59,004 nt of DNA from Kribbella turkmenica (GTDB taxonomy: Bacteria; Actinomycetota; Actinomycetes; Propionibacteriales; Kribbellaceae): the NCBI RefSeq assembly GCF_004348725.1, contig NZ_SMKR01000019.1, positions 1 to 59,004 on the forward strand. Direction: 5' to 3'. The notes under the pieces are model-generated. The model did not search any database. It saw only the letters and a list, made by a program, of their open reading frames with translations, and was not told the origin of the DNA. Of this stretch, positions 34,910 through 43,689 are shown piece by piece. Position 1 is the stretch's first letter. Each line of letters starts with the position of its first letter. Position numbers and translations under genes: made by a program.

Positions 34910-35499
34910 CGGTGCTGCCTCCTGGACTGGGACAGAAACGGGTTGAGGACGCGAGCCAGCTGCGCCGCCACCGTCGCCGGGGGAGGACCCGGGGTGACGA
35001 TGTGGCTGAGGACGACGCGCAAGGCGACGTCGACGCAACTGGTCGCGTCCTCCGGTGGAACCTCCGGCCAGTGCTCCCTGACGTGCTCACCCAGCCGCAG
35101 GTGGGCCACCTCCAGCACCTGCTGCCCCCGCGTGGTCAGCAGCTGGCTGGCCTGGTCCGATCCCGGCTGGCCGAGCGCCGCCTTCACCAGCGGGTTGTCC
35201 CCGGCCAGTGCGAGCGCCCGCTCGACCGCGGCCCGCAGGCCGTCGATCGGGTCGGCGTGCTCGGCGAGCGCCGCGTTCACGTCCAGCAGGAACCGTTCGG
35301 TCTCGCGGTTCGCGACCGCCTGCAGCACCCCCCACTTGTCGCCGAACTCGTTGTAGACGGTCTGCCGGGAGACGCCGGTCCGGCGGGCCACGTCGTTCAT
35401 CCGCAGGCCGTCGTACCCGCCCGCCACGATCGCGTCGTAGGCGTTGTCCAGCAGTTCGTCGCGCAGTCGGCGCTTGGTCCGGTCAGCGAACGAGTCCAT
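34906..35499 (-). CDS. TetR-family regulator coupled to R2lox
   Basis: A 197-residue TetR regulator with the N-terminal helix-turn-helix [29 protein letters not shown] and an all-helical effector domain. Start at ATG 35499. The longer frame extends upstream but lacks similarity. Four-base overlap (34906-34909) with the R2lox gene indicates one transcript and one control. Two copies of TGTCAA 30 bases apart (35529-35534 and 35559-35564) lie upstream and may be -35 elements or operator half-sites. Confidence 0.87.
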   Translation of the reverse strand: MDSFADRTKRRLRDELLDNAYDAIVAGGYDGLRMNDVARRTGVSRQTVYNEFGDKWGVLQAVANRETERFLLDVNAALAEHADPIDGLRAAVERALALAGDNPLVKAALGQPGSDQASQLLTTRGQQVLEVAHLRLGEHVREHWPEVPPEDATSCVDVALRVVLSHIVTPGPPPATVAAQLARVLNPFLSQSRRQHR

Positions 35500-35528
35500 G
35501 GTCGAGAGTTTTACATATTGCGTTTGAT

Positions 35529-35564
35529 TGTCAAGTAGTCGGACAGAAACCACAAAAGTGTCAA
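35529..35564 (-). promoter_or_regulatory. Possible control region of the TetR-R2lox operon
   Basis: On the minus strand TTGACA occurs twice (35529-35534 and 35559-35564), each preceded by AC, in an unusually AT-rich stretch for this genome. The second copy is the closest match to a -35 box, but neither has a convincing -10 at 16-18 bases. They may be repeated operator half-sites instead. Confidence 0.3.
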
Positions 35565-35614
35565 GTGAACCGGGCGGTTTCGGGATACCAGCAGAACCGC
35601 CGAGCGGGAGCACG

Positions 35615-35620
35615 TAGGGT
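35615..35620 (+). promoter_or_regulatory. -10 box of a leaderless transcript (HAD-LarE gene)
   Basis: TAGGGT is followed by six bases and then GTG 35627. This is the TANNNT arrangement of actinobacterial leaderless genes, in which transcription starts at the start codon itself. No Shine-Dalgarno sequence is present. Confidence 0.6.
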
Positions 35621-35626
35621 TGGGAC

Positions 35627-37096
35627 GTGTCAACCGCCGAGATCCAGCCCGCTGCCGCCACCTTCGACGTGCCGGAACTCGTGGTCGGCTTCGACCTGGA
35701 CATGACGCTCATCGACTCCCGGCCGGGGATCCAGGCCGTCTGGGACCTGCTCGCCGCCGAGACCGGCGTGCCGATCGACACCGACCTGGTCGTCAGCCGG
35801 CTCGGGCCGCCGCTGACCTGGGAGATGGCGAACTGGTTCCCGCCGGAGCAGGTCGACGCGATGGTCTTCCGCTACCGCGAGCACTACCCGTCGCACGCGA
35901 TCACCGGAAGCCAGCCGCTGCCCGGTGTGGCCGAGTCGCTGGCCGCCGTCCGGGCGTTGCGCGGCCGGACGATGGTGGTGTCGGCGAAGTACACCCCTTC
36001 GGTGATGCTGCACCTGGAGCACCTCGGCCTGGACGTCGACGAGCCGGTCGGTGACCTGCACGGTGCCGAGAAGGGCATCGCCCTGCGCGAGCACCAGGCC
36101 ACGATCTACGTCGGCGACCACACCGCCGACATCGACGGCGCCCGGGCCGCCGGGGCGGTCGCGGTGTCGGTCGCCACCGGTCCGTTCACCGCCGACGAAC
36201 TGCGTGCGTACGGAGCCGACGTCGTACTGAACGACCTGACCGAGTTCCCGGCCTGGCTGGACGCCTACGTGCTCGAGCAGCGGCTGGAAGCGTTGGTGCG
36301 GCGGCTGTCGAGCTACCAGAACATGGTCGTCGCGTTCAGCGGCGGCGCCGACTCGGCGTTCCTGCTGGCGGCCGCGGCGCGGGCGATCGGCCCGGCCAAC
36401 GTGATCGCGGCGACCGCCGTCTCGCCGAGCCTCCCGGTGGCCGAGCTGGAGCCGGCCGCGCGGTTCGCCGACGGCATCGGCGTACGGCACGTCACTCCGC
36501 ACACACACGAGATGGACCGCGAGGGGTACCAGGCCAACGCCGGCGACCGGTGCTACTTCTGCAAGGCCGAGCTGGTCGAGACGCTGCAGCCGATCGCGGA
36601 CGAGTTCGGGATCACCGCGATCGCGACCGGGACGAACGCCGACGACGCGGTCGCCGGCTTCCGGCCGGGGATCCGGGCCGCGTTCGAGCGCGGCGCGATC
36701 ACGCCGCTGAAGGACGCCCGGCTGACCAAGGCCCAGATCCGCGAAGCCTCCCGGAGCTGGGGCCTCGAGACCTCGGACAAGCCGGCGGCCGCCTGCCTGT
36801 CCAGCCGGATCGCCTACGGCATCCGGATCACGCCGAACCTGCTCGCCCGCGTCGACCGGGCCGAACAGGCGGTTCGCGCACTGCTCACGCCGTACGGCGT
36901 CGAGAACGTCCGGGTCCGCGACGTCGGTGACACCGCGAGCATCGAGATCGACGCCCGGCTCGTGGGTCAGGTCGACCACCAGCCGCTCGTCGACGCGGTC
37001 CTGGCCGAGGGCTTCCCGGCCGCACAGGTCGATCCGCGCGGCTTCCGTTCCGGGTCGATGAACGAACGGTTGAAGGACCCGGAGAAGTACCGGTAG
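35627..37096 (+). CDS. HAD-family phosphatase fused to LarE-type ATP-dependent sulfur transferase
   Basis: A 489-residue fusion. Residues 15-215 are a HAD hydrolase with DLDMT (23-27, nucleophile D23), VVSAK and GDHTADI (163-169). Residues 220-489 are a LarE-like PP-loop enzyme with SGGADS (238-243), RCYFCK (308-313) and AACLSSRIAYG (388-398). LarE makes the thiol groups of the nickel-pincer cofactor. C309, C312 and C390 form the three-Cys set of the [4Fe-4S] type, which takes sulfur from a cluster rather than sacrificing one Cys. LarE is normally a separate protein, and no larA, larB or larC lies in this window. The HAD half may remove a phosphate from a cofactor intermediate; this is inferred. 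Confidence 0.83.
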   Translation: MSTAEIQPAAATFDVPELVVGFDLDMTLIDSRPGIQAVWDLLAAETGVPIDTDLVVSRLGPPLTWEMANWFPPEQVDAMVFRYREHYPSHAITGSQPLPGVAESLAAVRALRGRTMVVSAKYTPSVMLHLEHLGLDVDEPVGDLHGAEKGIALREHQATIYVGDHTADIDGARAAGAVAVSVATGPFTADELRAYGADVVLNDLTEFPAWLDAYVLEQRLEALVRRLSSYQNMVVAFSGGADSAFLLAAAARAIGPANVIAATAVSPSLPVAELEPAARFADGIGVRHVTPHTHEMDREGYQANAGDRCYFCKAELVETLQPIADEFGITAIATGTNADDAVAGFRPGIRAAFERGAITPLKDARLTKAQIREASRSWGLETSDKPAAACLSSRIAYGIRITPNLLARVDRAEQAVRALLTPYGVENVRVRDVGDTASIEIDARLVGQVDHQPLVDAVLAEGFPAAQVDPRGFRSGSMNERLKDPEKYR

Positions 37097-37244
37097 GGCT
37101 GCGCAGTCCTTGCCCGGTCAGATAGTTTTCCTGAGGCGCCGCGGCGCCGGTTCACGTACGCTGGGTAGCCGATCGAGCAGTCGGGCCGCCCGTGCTGTTC
37201 CGACGATTGACATCGCTGTTCCTGATTGACACAGAGGGGTTCCC

Positions 37245-37628
37245 GTGCCCGTTGGCAAGGTCAAGTGGTATGACTCCGAGAAGGGGTTCGGCTTCCTCAG
37301 CAAGGAGGAGGGCGGGGACGTCTACGTCCGCAACGACGCCCTGCCGGCGGGTGTGACCAACCTCAAGCCCGGCCAGAAGGTCGAGTTCGGTGTCGTCGAG
37401 GGACGCCGGGGCGAACAGGCCCTCCAGGTCCGGCTGATCGACCCGCCGCCGTCGGTGGCGAAGGCGATGCGGCCGAAGCCGGAGGAGATGCAGCTCGTCA
37501 TCGAGGATCTGATCAAGCTTCTCGACAACCTCGGCGAGGGGTACCGCCGCGGCCGCCACCCCGACCACAAGGCCGCCCGCCAGGTCGCCACCGTGCTGCG
37601 CGGCGTCGCCGACAAGCTCGACATCTGA
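37245..37628 (+). CDS. Cold-shock-domain protein with C-terminal extension
   Basis: A 127-residue protein. Residues 1-65 are a cold-shock domain with RNP1 KGFGFLS and RNP2-like VYVRND (usual VFVH), so it should bind single-stranded nucleic acid. A helical tail of about 60 residues (EEMQLVIEDLIKLLDNLGEGYRRG) follows, as in the longer actinobacterial Csp. GAGGGG precedes GTG 37245. GATTGACA occurs twice upstream (37205-37212 and 37224-37231), which may be part of its promoter. Confidence 0.88.
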   Translation: MPVGKVKWYDSEKGFGFLSKEEGGDVYVRNDALPAGVTNLKPGQKVEFGVVEGRRGEQALQVRLIDPPPSVAKAMRPKPEEMQLVIEDLIKLLDNLGEGYRRGRHPDHKAARQVATVLRGVADKLDI

Positions 37629-37643
37629 CCCGTACGGCGCTCG

Positions 37644-37669
37644 CCCGGTACGGCGCTCGTCGTGCCGGG
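37644..37669. terminator. Bidirectional terminator between csp and the MFS gene
   Basis: CCCGGTACG (37644-37652) pairs with CGTGCCGGG (37661-37669), with one G/T wobble and an eight-base loop. It lies in the 54 bases between two convergent stop codons. A 12-base tandem repeat GTACGGCGCTCG (37632-37643 and 37648-37659) overlaps it. Confidence 0.65.
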
Positions 37670-37682
37670 GGCGCGTCCTGGA

Positions 37683-39650
37683 CTATTGGGGCGGGTGGCC
37701 GCCTCGGCGGCGGGGATTGAAGACGCCGCCGCGGTCGCGTTCGACGGTCGGATCCTCGGCCCACGGTGCGTGGTCCTCGACGGTGTCCTCGTCGTCCTCG
37801 TCCGGCTGCCCGCTCCACCATCGCCCGACCGCCTGCTCGGACCGTGGCTGCTGAGAGCTCGCGGGCCGGGGCGGGCGGTGGTCGTCCGAGGCCCACTCGA
37901 CGGTCGGCTCGTCGTGCTGGCGCTGGGAGTTCTCCCGGTTGGCCCGCTGCTCGGCGACGCTCGTGGTCAGGATCGTCCGGCTCGTACTCGTGGGCGGCTC
38001 GGACTCCACGTCGCCCGCCCGGGTCTCCGGCCGACGATCTGCACTTCCGGCACCAGGACCAGATGTGCCCGATGCTCCCGGGCCGGCCTTGGCCAGACCG
38101 GATCCAACGGACCCGGATCCCCCCGTGCCGGTGGGCCGGACGCCGCCGACGCCGGCGATCGAGGACGGCTTCATCCGGACGACGAGGAAGACGACGACCA
38201 GGAGCACACCGGCGAGGAAGCCGAAGCCGAGCCGGGGGATGAGCGGCAGCACGATGCCGCAGCCGCCGCCGATCACCCAGGACAGCTGCAGCACCGTCTC
38301 CGAGCGGGCGAACACCGACGTCCGCACGGTCTCCGGGACGTCCCGCTGGATCATCGCGTCCAGCGACAGCTTCCCAAGCGAGCTGCACAACCCGGCGACC
38401 AGGCCGAGCGCGATCAGGATCGGGAACCCGTAGAACACCGCGACCAGGATCGCGACGGTCGCGTCCGCCAGCAGCACCACCAGCACGACGGCCTCGGGTT
38501 TTCGGGCCTTGAGCAACGATCCGATCAGGGTTCCGAGACTGTTGCCGAGCCCGGCCGCCGCGATCACCGCTCCGGCCGCCAGCGCGCCGTCGATCCCGCT
38601 GAGCGGCTTGTCCCGCAACAGGAACGCCAGGTACATGGTCAGGAACCCGGACACGAACCGCAGCCCGAGATTGCACCGGATCCCGCGCGCGACCGCCGCC
38701 GTGATCGCCCGCCGCCGGGCTTCGCGTCCCGCCGTACCGGTGATCTCCTCGCCGGCCGGCGAGTCGACTCTGCTCGGCAGCCGGATCGCCAGCACCAGAC
38801 CGACGGTGTAGACGAGCGCGGCCCACCGCAGCGACCACTCCGGCCCGATCGCCGCGAAGGCACCGGCGATGCCCGCGCCGATGGTCGCACCCGCGACCCC
38901 GGCCAGTGAGATCCGCGAGTTCGCGGTGACGAGGGTGATCTCCTTCGGGAGCAGCCGCGGTACGGCGGACGCCCGGGTCACGCCGTACGCCTTGGACGCG
39001 ACCAGGCAACCGAGCGCGGCCGGGTACAGCCACGGCGAAGTGCTGCCCGTCATCGACGCGGCGAGGCTCCAGACGAGGAACCCCCGCAGGCCGAGCGTCG
39101 CACCGATCGCCCAGCGGCGACCATGGCGGAACCGGTCCAGGATCGGGCCGATCAGCGGCGCCATCAACGCGAACGGCGCCATCGTCAGCAAGAGGAACAG
39201 CGCCACCCGGTCACGAGCCTGCTCACTGGGTACGGCGAAGAACACCGTGCCGGCCAGCGACACGGCGAACGCGGTGTCACCGGCCGCGTTGACCGCGCCG
39301 AGCTCGATCAGCCGGGAGAGCCCGGACTCACGGGCACCCTGGGCGCCGGTCAGTCCACTGATCCGCCGGCCGGTGGCCCGACCGACCTTTCCACCGACGA
39401 GGGCGGTCTTCCGCGACGCGGAGGCGAACCCGCTGACACCGACCCTGGACGCTTGCCCGACCTTCCTGCTCGCCGTGCCGAGCTTCTCCTTCGCACCGCT
39501 GATCCGCTCGTCGGCCCGCTTGCCGGCAGGCTTCCCCGTGGACCCGTCAGCCGGCTGTCCGCCGGACTTGGCACCAGGCGTCGCGCCGGCCGGGGGCGCG
39601 CCGGCAGAACCGGGCGATGCCTTCCGGTCCGAAGGGTCTGGGCTCTGCAT
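37683..39650 (-). CDS. MFS-type membrane protein with long disordered tails
   Basis: A 655-residue protein. The MFS core (about residues 110-495) has 11-12 helices and the MFS_3-like features GPILDRFRHGRRWAIG and TLVTANSRISLAGVAGATIG. The first 105 residues are Pro/Gly/Lys-rich, and the last 160 are Gly/Pro/Glu-rich with acidic stretches (PDEDDEDTVEDHAP), both expected to be disordered and cytosolic. The family is conserved in actinobacteria beside DUF3027 and cold-shock genes; no substrate is known. AGGAGG lies 11 bases before ATG 39650. Confidence 0.8.
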   Translation of the reverse strand: MQSPDPSDRKASPGSAGAPPAGATPGAKSGGQPADGSTGKPAGKRADERISGAKEKLGTASRKVGQASRVGVSGFASASRKTALVGGKVGRATGRRISGLTGAQGARESGLSRLIELGAVNAAGDTAFAVSLAGTVFFAVPSEQARDRVALFLLLTMAPFALMAPLIGPILDRFRHGRRWAIGATLGLRGFLVWSLAASMTGSTSPWLYPAALGCLVASKAYGVTRASAVPRLLPKEITLVTANSRISLAGVAGATIGAGIAGAFAAIGPEWSLRWAALVYTVGLVLAIRLPSRVDSPAGEEITGTAGREARRRAITAAVARGIRCNLGLRFVSGFLTMYLAFLLRDKPLSGIDGALAAGAVIAAAGLGNSLGTLIGSLLKARKPEAVVLVVLLADATVAILVAVFYGFPILIALGLVAGLCSSLGKLSLDAMIQRDVPETVRTSVFARSETVLQLSWVIGGGCGIVLPLIPRLGFGFLAGVLLVVVFLVVRMKPSSIAGVGGVRPTGTGGSGSVGSGLAKAGPGASGTSGPGAGSADRRPETRAGDVESEPPTSTSRTILTTSVAEQRANRENSQRQHDEPTVEWASDDHRPPRPASSQQPRSEQAVGRWWSGQPDEDDEDTVEDHAPWAEDPTVERDRGGVFNPRRRGGHPPQ

Positions 39651-39766
39651 GGAACCATCCTGCCTCCTGCGGGGGACAGACCGTAGTCACGGCGCGGTCG
39701 CCGGTGGACAACGGGCGCCGACGGCGCGTTCGGATCACGGCCGCGGGCGTGCGAGAATGGGCGATT

Positions 39767-40681
39767 GTGACTCCCGTCAGAGCTCCGGAACCGGTCCGCG
39801 CCAAGGCCGACGCCGTCTGCGTCGCGGCGATCGAACCCGCGCGCGAGGCCGCGATCGCCGAGGCCGGCGCCGCGCAGGTCGGGGAGCACCTCGGTCACCT
39901 GGTCGAGGGCGAGCGCCTGGTCACGCACTACTTCGCCTCGACCCACCCCGGGTACCGCGGCTGGCGGTGGGCGGTCACGCTCACCCGCGCCTCCCGTGCG
40001 AAGACGGTCACCGTCAACGAGGTCGTCATGCTTCCCGGCGACGAGGCGATCGTCGCGCCCGAGTGGGTCCCGTGGTCCGACCGCGTCCAGCCCGGCGACC
40101 TCCGCCCGGGCGACCTGTTCCCGACGCACCCGGACGACCCGCGCCTCGAGCCCGGCTTCACCGACACCGGCGCTCAGGACGACGTACTGAGCGTCGTCGA
40201 GGAGCTCGGCCTCGGCCGTGAGCGCGTCCTGTCGCAGTACGGCCGTGCGGACGCGGCAGACCGCTGGTACGCCGGAGACTTCGGCCCGTCGTCCGCGATC
40301 GCGCAGGCCGTCCCGTACAAGTGCAACGCGTGCGGCTACTGGATCCGTCTGGCCGACAGCCTCGGTCAGGCGTTCGGGGTGTGCACCAACGAGATGGCTC
40401 CCGGTGAGGGACGCGTCGTCTCCTACGACTACGGCTGCGGGGCCCACTCCGACGCCGTCATCGACCTGCCCGAGCAGCCGGCCACCGAGCACGCCTTCGA
40501 CACCACCGGCTACGACAACCTGGAGCTGGCCGGCCAGGCGAAGGCCGACGCCCTCGAGGCGGACGCCGTCGAGTCCGAGGTCGGCGTCACCGACACCGCG
40601 GCCGGCAAGATCGCCCAGGCCCCGGACGAGCCCCAGCCCGCGGACACGGCGGAGTCCGGCCCGGCCACGGACGCCGACTGA
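39767..40681 (+). CDS. DUF3027 family protein
   Basis: A 304-residue protein of the actinobacterial DUF3027 family. It has the conserved ASTHPGYRGWRWAVTLTRA and a zinc-ribbon-like part with CNACGYW, GVCTNEMAPGEGR and DYGCGAHSD (four Cys plus His). The last 80 residues are Ala/Glu/Asp-rich and probably disordered. GTG 39767 is preceded by GAGAAT with eight bases between, so it may be leaderless. The function is unknown; a nucleic-acid-binding role is suggested only by the zinc ribbon. Confidence 0.85.
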   Translation: MTPVRAPEPVRAKADAVCVAAIEPAREAAIAEAGAAQVGEHLGHLVEGERLVTHYFASTHPGYRGWRWAVTLTRASRAKTVTVNEVVMLPGDEAIVAPEWVPWSDRVQPGDLRPGDLFPTHPDDPRLEPGFTDTGAQDDVLSVVEELGLGRERVLSQYGRADAADRWYAGDFGPSSAIAQAVPYKCNACGYWIRLADSLGQAFGVCTNEMAPGEGRVVSYDYGCGAHSDAVIDLPEQPATEHAFDTTGYDNLELAGQAKADALEADAVESEVGVTDTAAGKIAQAPDEPQPADTAESGPATDAD

Positions 40682-40805
40682 GGCGAGAGCTCCCAGACTC
40701 GAGCACCTGCTGGCACCTCGTCGCGGCTGTAGGACGATCGGCAGACAGCGGAGGGAGTATTCCTTCGCGGCCGCGTCGCCATCACGGCGCTGGCTCCGGG
40801 GTCCG

Positions 40806-40940
40806 GCACGGATCGCCGCCGCCGGTCTGACCAACGTCGAGATCGGTACACAAATGTTCCTCAGCCGGCACACCGTCGAATGGCGCTGCCGCAAGCTCTC
40901 ATCGAGCCGGGGCATGACTCCCCGGAGACGACTCCGCAAA
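40806..40940 (+). pseudogene. Remnant of a LuxR-type helix-turn-helix
   Basis: One frame reads ARIAAAGLTNVEIGTQMFLS then RHTVEWRCRKL, which is the C-terminal DNA-binding domain of a LuxR/NarL-type regulator, with several key positions changed (the usual HLRKVF-type end is RCRKLS). There is no start codon, no upstream regulator domain and the frame decays after about 45 residues. The 295-base stretch between the DUF3027 and DinB genes holds nothing else recognisable. Confidence 0.5.
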
Positions 40941-40976
40941 TGTCCTCACCGAAACGGAGATCCGTCATGCCTGGCG

Positions 40977-41513
40977 TTACTCGCCGACCTGGCCGTCGAT
41001 CGACTCGCGGATGAGGTCGGCGTGGCCGTTGTGGCGTGCGTACTCCTCGATCATGTGGAACACGATCCACCGCACGCTGGCGGTGCGACCGTTGACCAAT
41101 TGGCGTCCCGCCGGCTGGTCCAGGCCGCCGTCAGCCAGCGCCTCGGCGAGCAGTTCGCGTGATCGCGACACCGAGTCCTGCCAGAGCGCACGTAGTTCCT
41201 CGGGGGCGTCCTGGGCGGCCGAGTTCCACTCCCAGTCGGGATCGGCGTCCCAGTTCTCGTCGGCCCAGATCGCCTGCCGCTCGTTCCCCCGCAGGCGGTA
41301 CGAGAACCAGTTGTCCTCGTAGTACGCCAGGTGCTTGAGCATCCCGCCCAACGTCATGGTCGAGGCCCCCACGCTCACACCGAGCCCGGCCGCATCCAGC
41401 CCCGAGCATCTCCACGCGAACGTCGCGCGCTGGTACTCCAAGAACCCGACCAGAGTCTCAACCTCCCCAGCCGACAAGGGAGTCTCCGGCCGACCATGCT
41501 CATCGAGCGCCAT
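40977..41513 (-). CDS. DinB/DUF664 family protein (mycothiol-dependent type)
   Basis: A 178-residue four-helix-bundle protein of the DinB/DUF664 group. The metal-binding His are in LKHLAYYEDNWF, the helix-3 VFHMIEEYARHNGHADLIRE segment gives two or three more, and WLV-type hydrophobic spacing is typical. Members act as mycothiol- or bacillithiol-dependent transferases. ATG 41513 lies seven bases after TAGACT, so the mRNA is probably leaderless. A related, frameshifted gene follows at 41546. Confidence 0.84.
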   Translation of the reverse strand: MALDEHGRPETPLSAGEVETLVGFLEYQRATFAWRCSGLDAAGLGVSVGASTMTLGGMLKHLAYYEDNWFSYRLRGNERQAIWADENWDADPDWEWNSAAQDAPEELRALWQDSVSRSRELLAEALADGGLDQPAGRQLVNGRTASVRWIVFHMIEEYARHNGHADLIRESIDGQVGE

Positions 41514-41545
41514 GCTCAGGAGTCTAAGACCGCCTACGGCCGCGC

Positions 41546-42135
41546 TCAGCCAGTCGGCGACGCAGCCCGAGCCGCTTCCTCGACCTTGGCACGATGTGCT
41601 GCCCAGTAGACCGAGTCGCCTCCGTGCAGCACGGCACCGTCCGCACCCGCACCGACAGTCCCGTCGAGCTGCTCGCGAAGGATGTCGAGGTGACCGGCGT
41701 GCCGACTGGTTTCGGTCAGCACGTGAACCACGACGTTGAACAGCTTCACCTCAGGCCGCGGCCACCACGGCACATGGCCGGCCGCGTCGATTGCGAGCGC
41801 CTCGATCGTGGCGTCGCCGAAGTCGCAGGCAAGCCGGTAGCGATCGAGATCTCCTCCCGGGTCTCGTGCGCGGCCCCCCACATGTCGTCCTCACTCCGGG
41901 CGGCGTCGCTGTCCCACGGCGGGAGCGCCCAGGGCGAGGGGCGGTCGAAGACCTGGCTGAAGTACCGCGCCTCCGACACCGACAGGTGCTTCACCAGCCC
42001 GAGCAGGTTGGTCCCGGTGGCGGTCAGCGGCCGACGGACGTCGTACTCCGACAACCCGTCGAGCTTCGAGAGCACCACCCCTCGGATCCACTTCAGATCA
42101 TCATGCAGGTAATGCTTCGCGAAGTCGTCGATCAC
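41546..42135 (-). pseudogene. Frameshifted DinB/DUF664 gene
   Basis: The N-terminal half (from GTG 42135: DDFAKHYLHDDLKWIRGVVL, LLGLVKHLSVSEARYFSQVF, DDMWGAAHETREEI) and the C-terminal half (DRYRLACDFGDATIEALAID, HVLTETSRHAGHLDILREQL, VYWAAHRAKVEEAA) of one DUF664 protein lie in different frames. They join near 41845-41851, where restoring the frame needs one extra base between GAGATCTC and GATCGC. Everything else in both halves looks intact, so the change is recent or a sequencing error. The putative start follows CACGCT by six bases. Confidence 0.75.
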
Positions 42136-42201
42136 AGGTGCAGCGTGCCACGCCTCGGGAGCGCTTGGGCGCACCGCAGCTGAGTTCCGCGACGCAGACC
42201 G

Positions 42202-43155
42202 TCAGAAGGTGGCGATCGGGTTGACCGGGCTGCCGGAGGTGCCGGCGAAGCGGACTGGTGCGACTGCGAGGTGGAAGTCCCACTGGCCGAGCCCGGTGGC
42301 TGTCGTCGCGCACTGCTCCAGGTCGCAGTTGTCGAGCATCCACAGACCCATCGCGACCAGACTCACCGCGTGGACCGGCATCAACACGTCGTCGTACCCC
42401 GACGGTTGAACGTCCTGAGGGGTGTCAGCGCCGATCAGCGCGACCTCCCGTTCGTGCAGCCACGGCAGGCAGGACGCGTGCCAGCCGGCCTGCGTGATAC
42501 CGCCGGCGTCACCGGCCTCGTGCCGGAAACGGCCGTAGCCGGTCCGCAGGAGTACTGCGTCGCCCGATCGCACCCGGACGCCCTGGCGACGCTCGGCCTC
42601 CTCGAGATCGTCGGGAAACACGCCCTGTCCTGGTTCGAGCCACGGCACGTCGCGGACCGCCGCAATGTCGAGCAGGACACCGCGCGTGGTGATCCCGTTC
42701 GCCGCCGCCGTGACGGCCGCCCAACCCGATCCGGTGTCGGCGTCGACCAACGAGTGCGACCGCCCGTTGTACATCCGGCCGTCCCAGTACAGATGGCACG
42801 GCGAGTCGACGTGGGTGATCGTGTTGCCGTGGAACATGATGCCGAGCCGCTCGTTCGAGAACCCCCAGCGCCGGTCGTTGTGGAACGGCGCCGGCATGTG
42901 CTCGGCCCCCGGCATGTCGGCGGCGCACGGGCAGGTCGTCGTCGACCGTTCCATGTCGCCCGGTGCGGCAACCTCCCAGGCGCACGACACGCTCCTGCCG
43001 TGGCGCACGGCCCGCGCCGCTGCCAGCCGGACGTCGTCGGTGATGTGGTTCAGCGTGCCGAGCTCGTCGTCCTCGCCCCACCGCCCCCAGTTCGACAACG
43101 TGTCGAAGTACCCGAGCACGTCGTCCTGCGTCGGCATCGTCCGCTCCGCCGTCAT
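42202..43155 (-). CDS. Cyclase / kynurenine-formamidase-like metal hydrolase
   Basis: A 317-residue protein of the cyclase family (PF04199) with the metal-binding HVDSPCHLYWDG motif (the HxDxPxH signature), followed by DIAAVRDVPWLEPGQ and SGDAVLLRTGYG. The family includes arylformamidase and polyketide cyclase-like hydrolases. ATG 43155 is taken as start; ATG 43209 is an in-frame alternative. The much longer open frame upstream is the antisense shadow of the NCS2 and membrane-protein genes. Confidence 0.84.
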   Translation of the reverse strand: MTAERTMPTQDDVLGYFDTLSNWGRWGEDDELGTLNHITDDVRLAAARAVRHGRSVSCAWEVAAPGDMERSTTTCPCAADMPGAEHMPAPFHNDRRWGFSNERLGIMFHGNTITHVDSPCHLYWDGRMYNGRSHSLVDADTGSGWAAVTAAANGITTRGVLLDIAAVRDVPWLEPGQGVFPDDLEEAERRQGVRVRSGDAVLLRTGYGRFRHEAGDAGGITQAGWHASCLPWLHEREVALIGADTPQDVQPSGYDDVLMPVHAVSLVAMGLWMLDNCDLEQCATTATGLGQWDFHLAVAPVRFAGTSGSPVNPIATF

Positions 43156-43304
43156 CCCAGCACCGACTCCTCCGTCACGCGGTTCGAGCACAAGCCCGCT
43201 GACTCGCATGACACCACACCACCGGTCCAGCAGCAGGCGCGGACGGCTCCAGGCGAGAACGCGCGCCTCGGCTCCGGGCAACGGCCCGCCGGAGGCGGTG
43301 TGCG

Positions 43305-43610
43305 TCAGTCTTCGGTGGGGCTGCGGTGGCCGGCTTGGATGGCGGACCAGCGGCGGCGGCAGTACCAGAGGCCGATGAAGCCGAGGCCGGCACCGGCGAC
43401 GGTGACCCAGAGCCACCAGTCGAGGCCGTCCTTCTTGAGCTCGTCGCGGAAGATCAGGACGACGACGAACGCGACCGCCCAGGCGACGATGCCGGTGATG
43501 ACGCTGGGGATGCCGGACAGGTCGAGTGGCTTGACCTCGGCGTGCACCAGTTCGCCGCGGGCCAGTTGGCTGGTCGGGTCGGTGCGCTTGCTGGGCTTCT
43601 CGGCTGCCAC
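43305..43610 (-). CDS. DUF2530 membrane protein
   Basis: A 101-residue protein with VKPLDLSGIPSVITGIVAWA, a first membrane helix (about 33-53), a charged loop (RDELKKDGLDWW) and a second helix ending in GLWYCRRRW. This is the DUF2530 signature of actinobacteria. Both ends would be cytosolic. It is divergent from the purine permease gene at 43690, a conserved neighbourhood as far as I know. GGTGGG precedes GTG 43610. Confidence 0.84.
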   Translation of the reverse strand: MAAEKPSKRTDPTSQLARGELVHAEVKPLDLSGIPSVITGIVAWAVAFVVVLIFRDELKKDGLDWWLWVTVAGAGLGFIGLWYCRRRWSAIQAGHRSPTED

Positions 43611-43689
43611 GGTCCCACCTTAGCCGCCGAGTTGGACGATTTGCCGTTGGTGCTCGCAACTTGCGGGTGGGACCTGGCACGATTCCGCC

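Noticed and set aside
37632..37659. Tandem 12-base repeat GTACGGCGCTCG
   Set aside because: Only two copies, and it overlaps the terminator hairpin between convergent genes; too little to call a repeat element or array.
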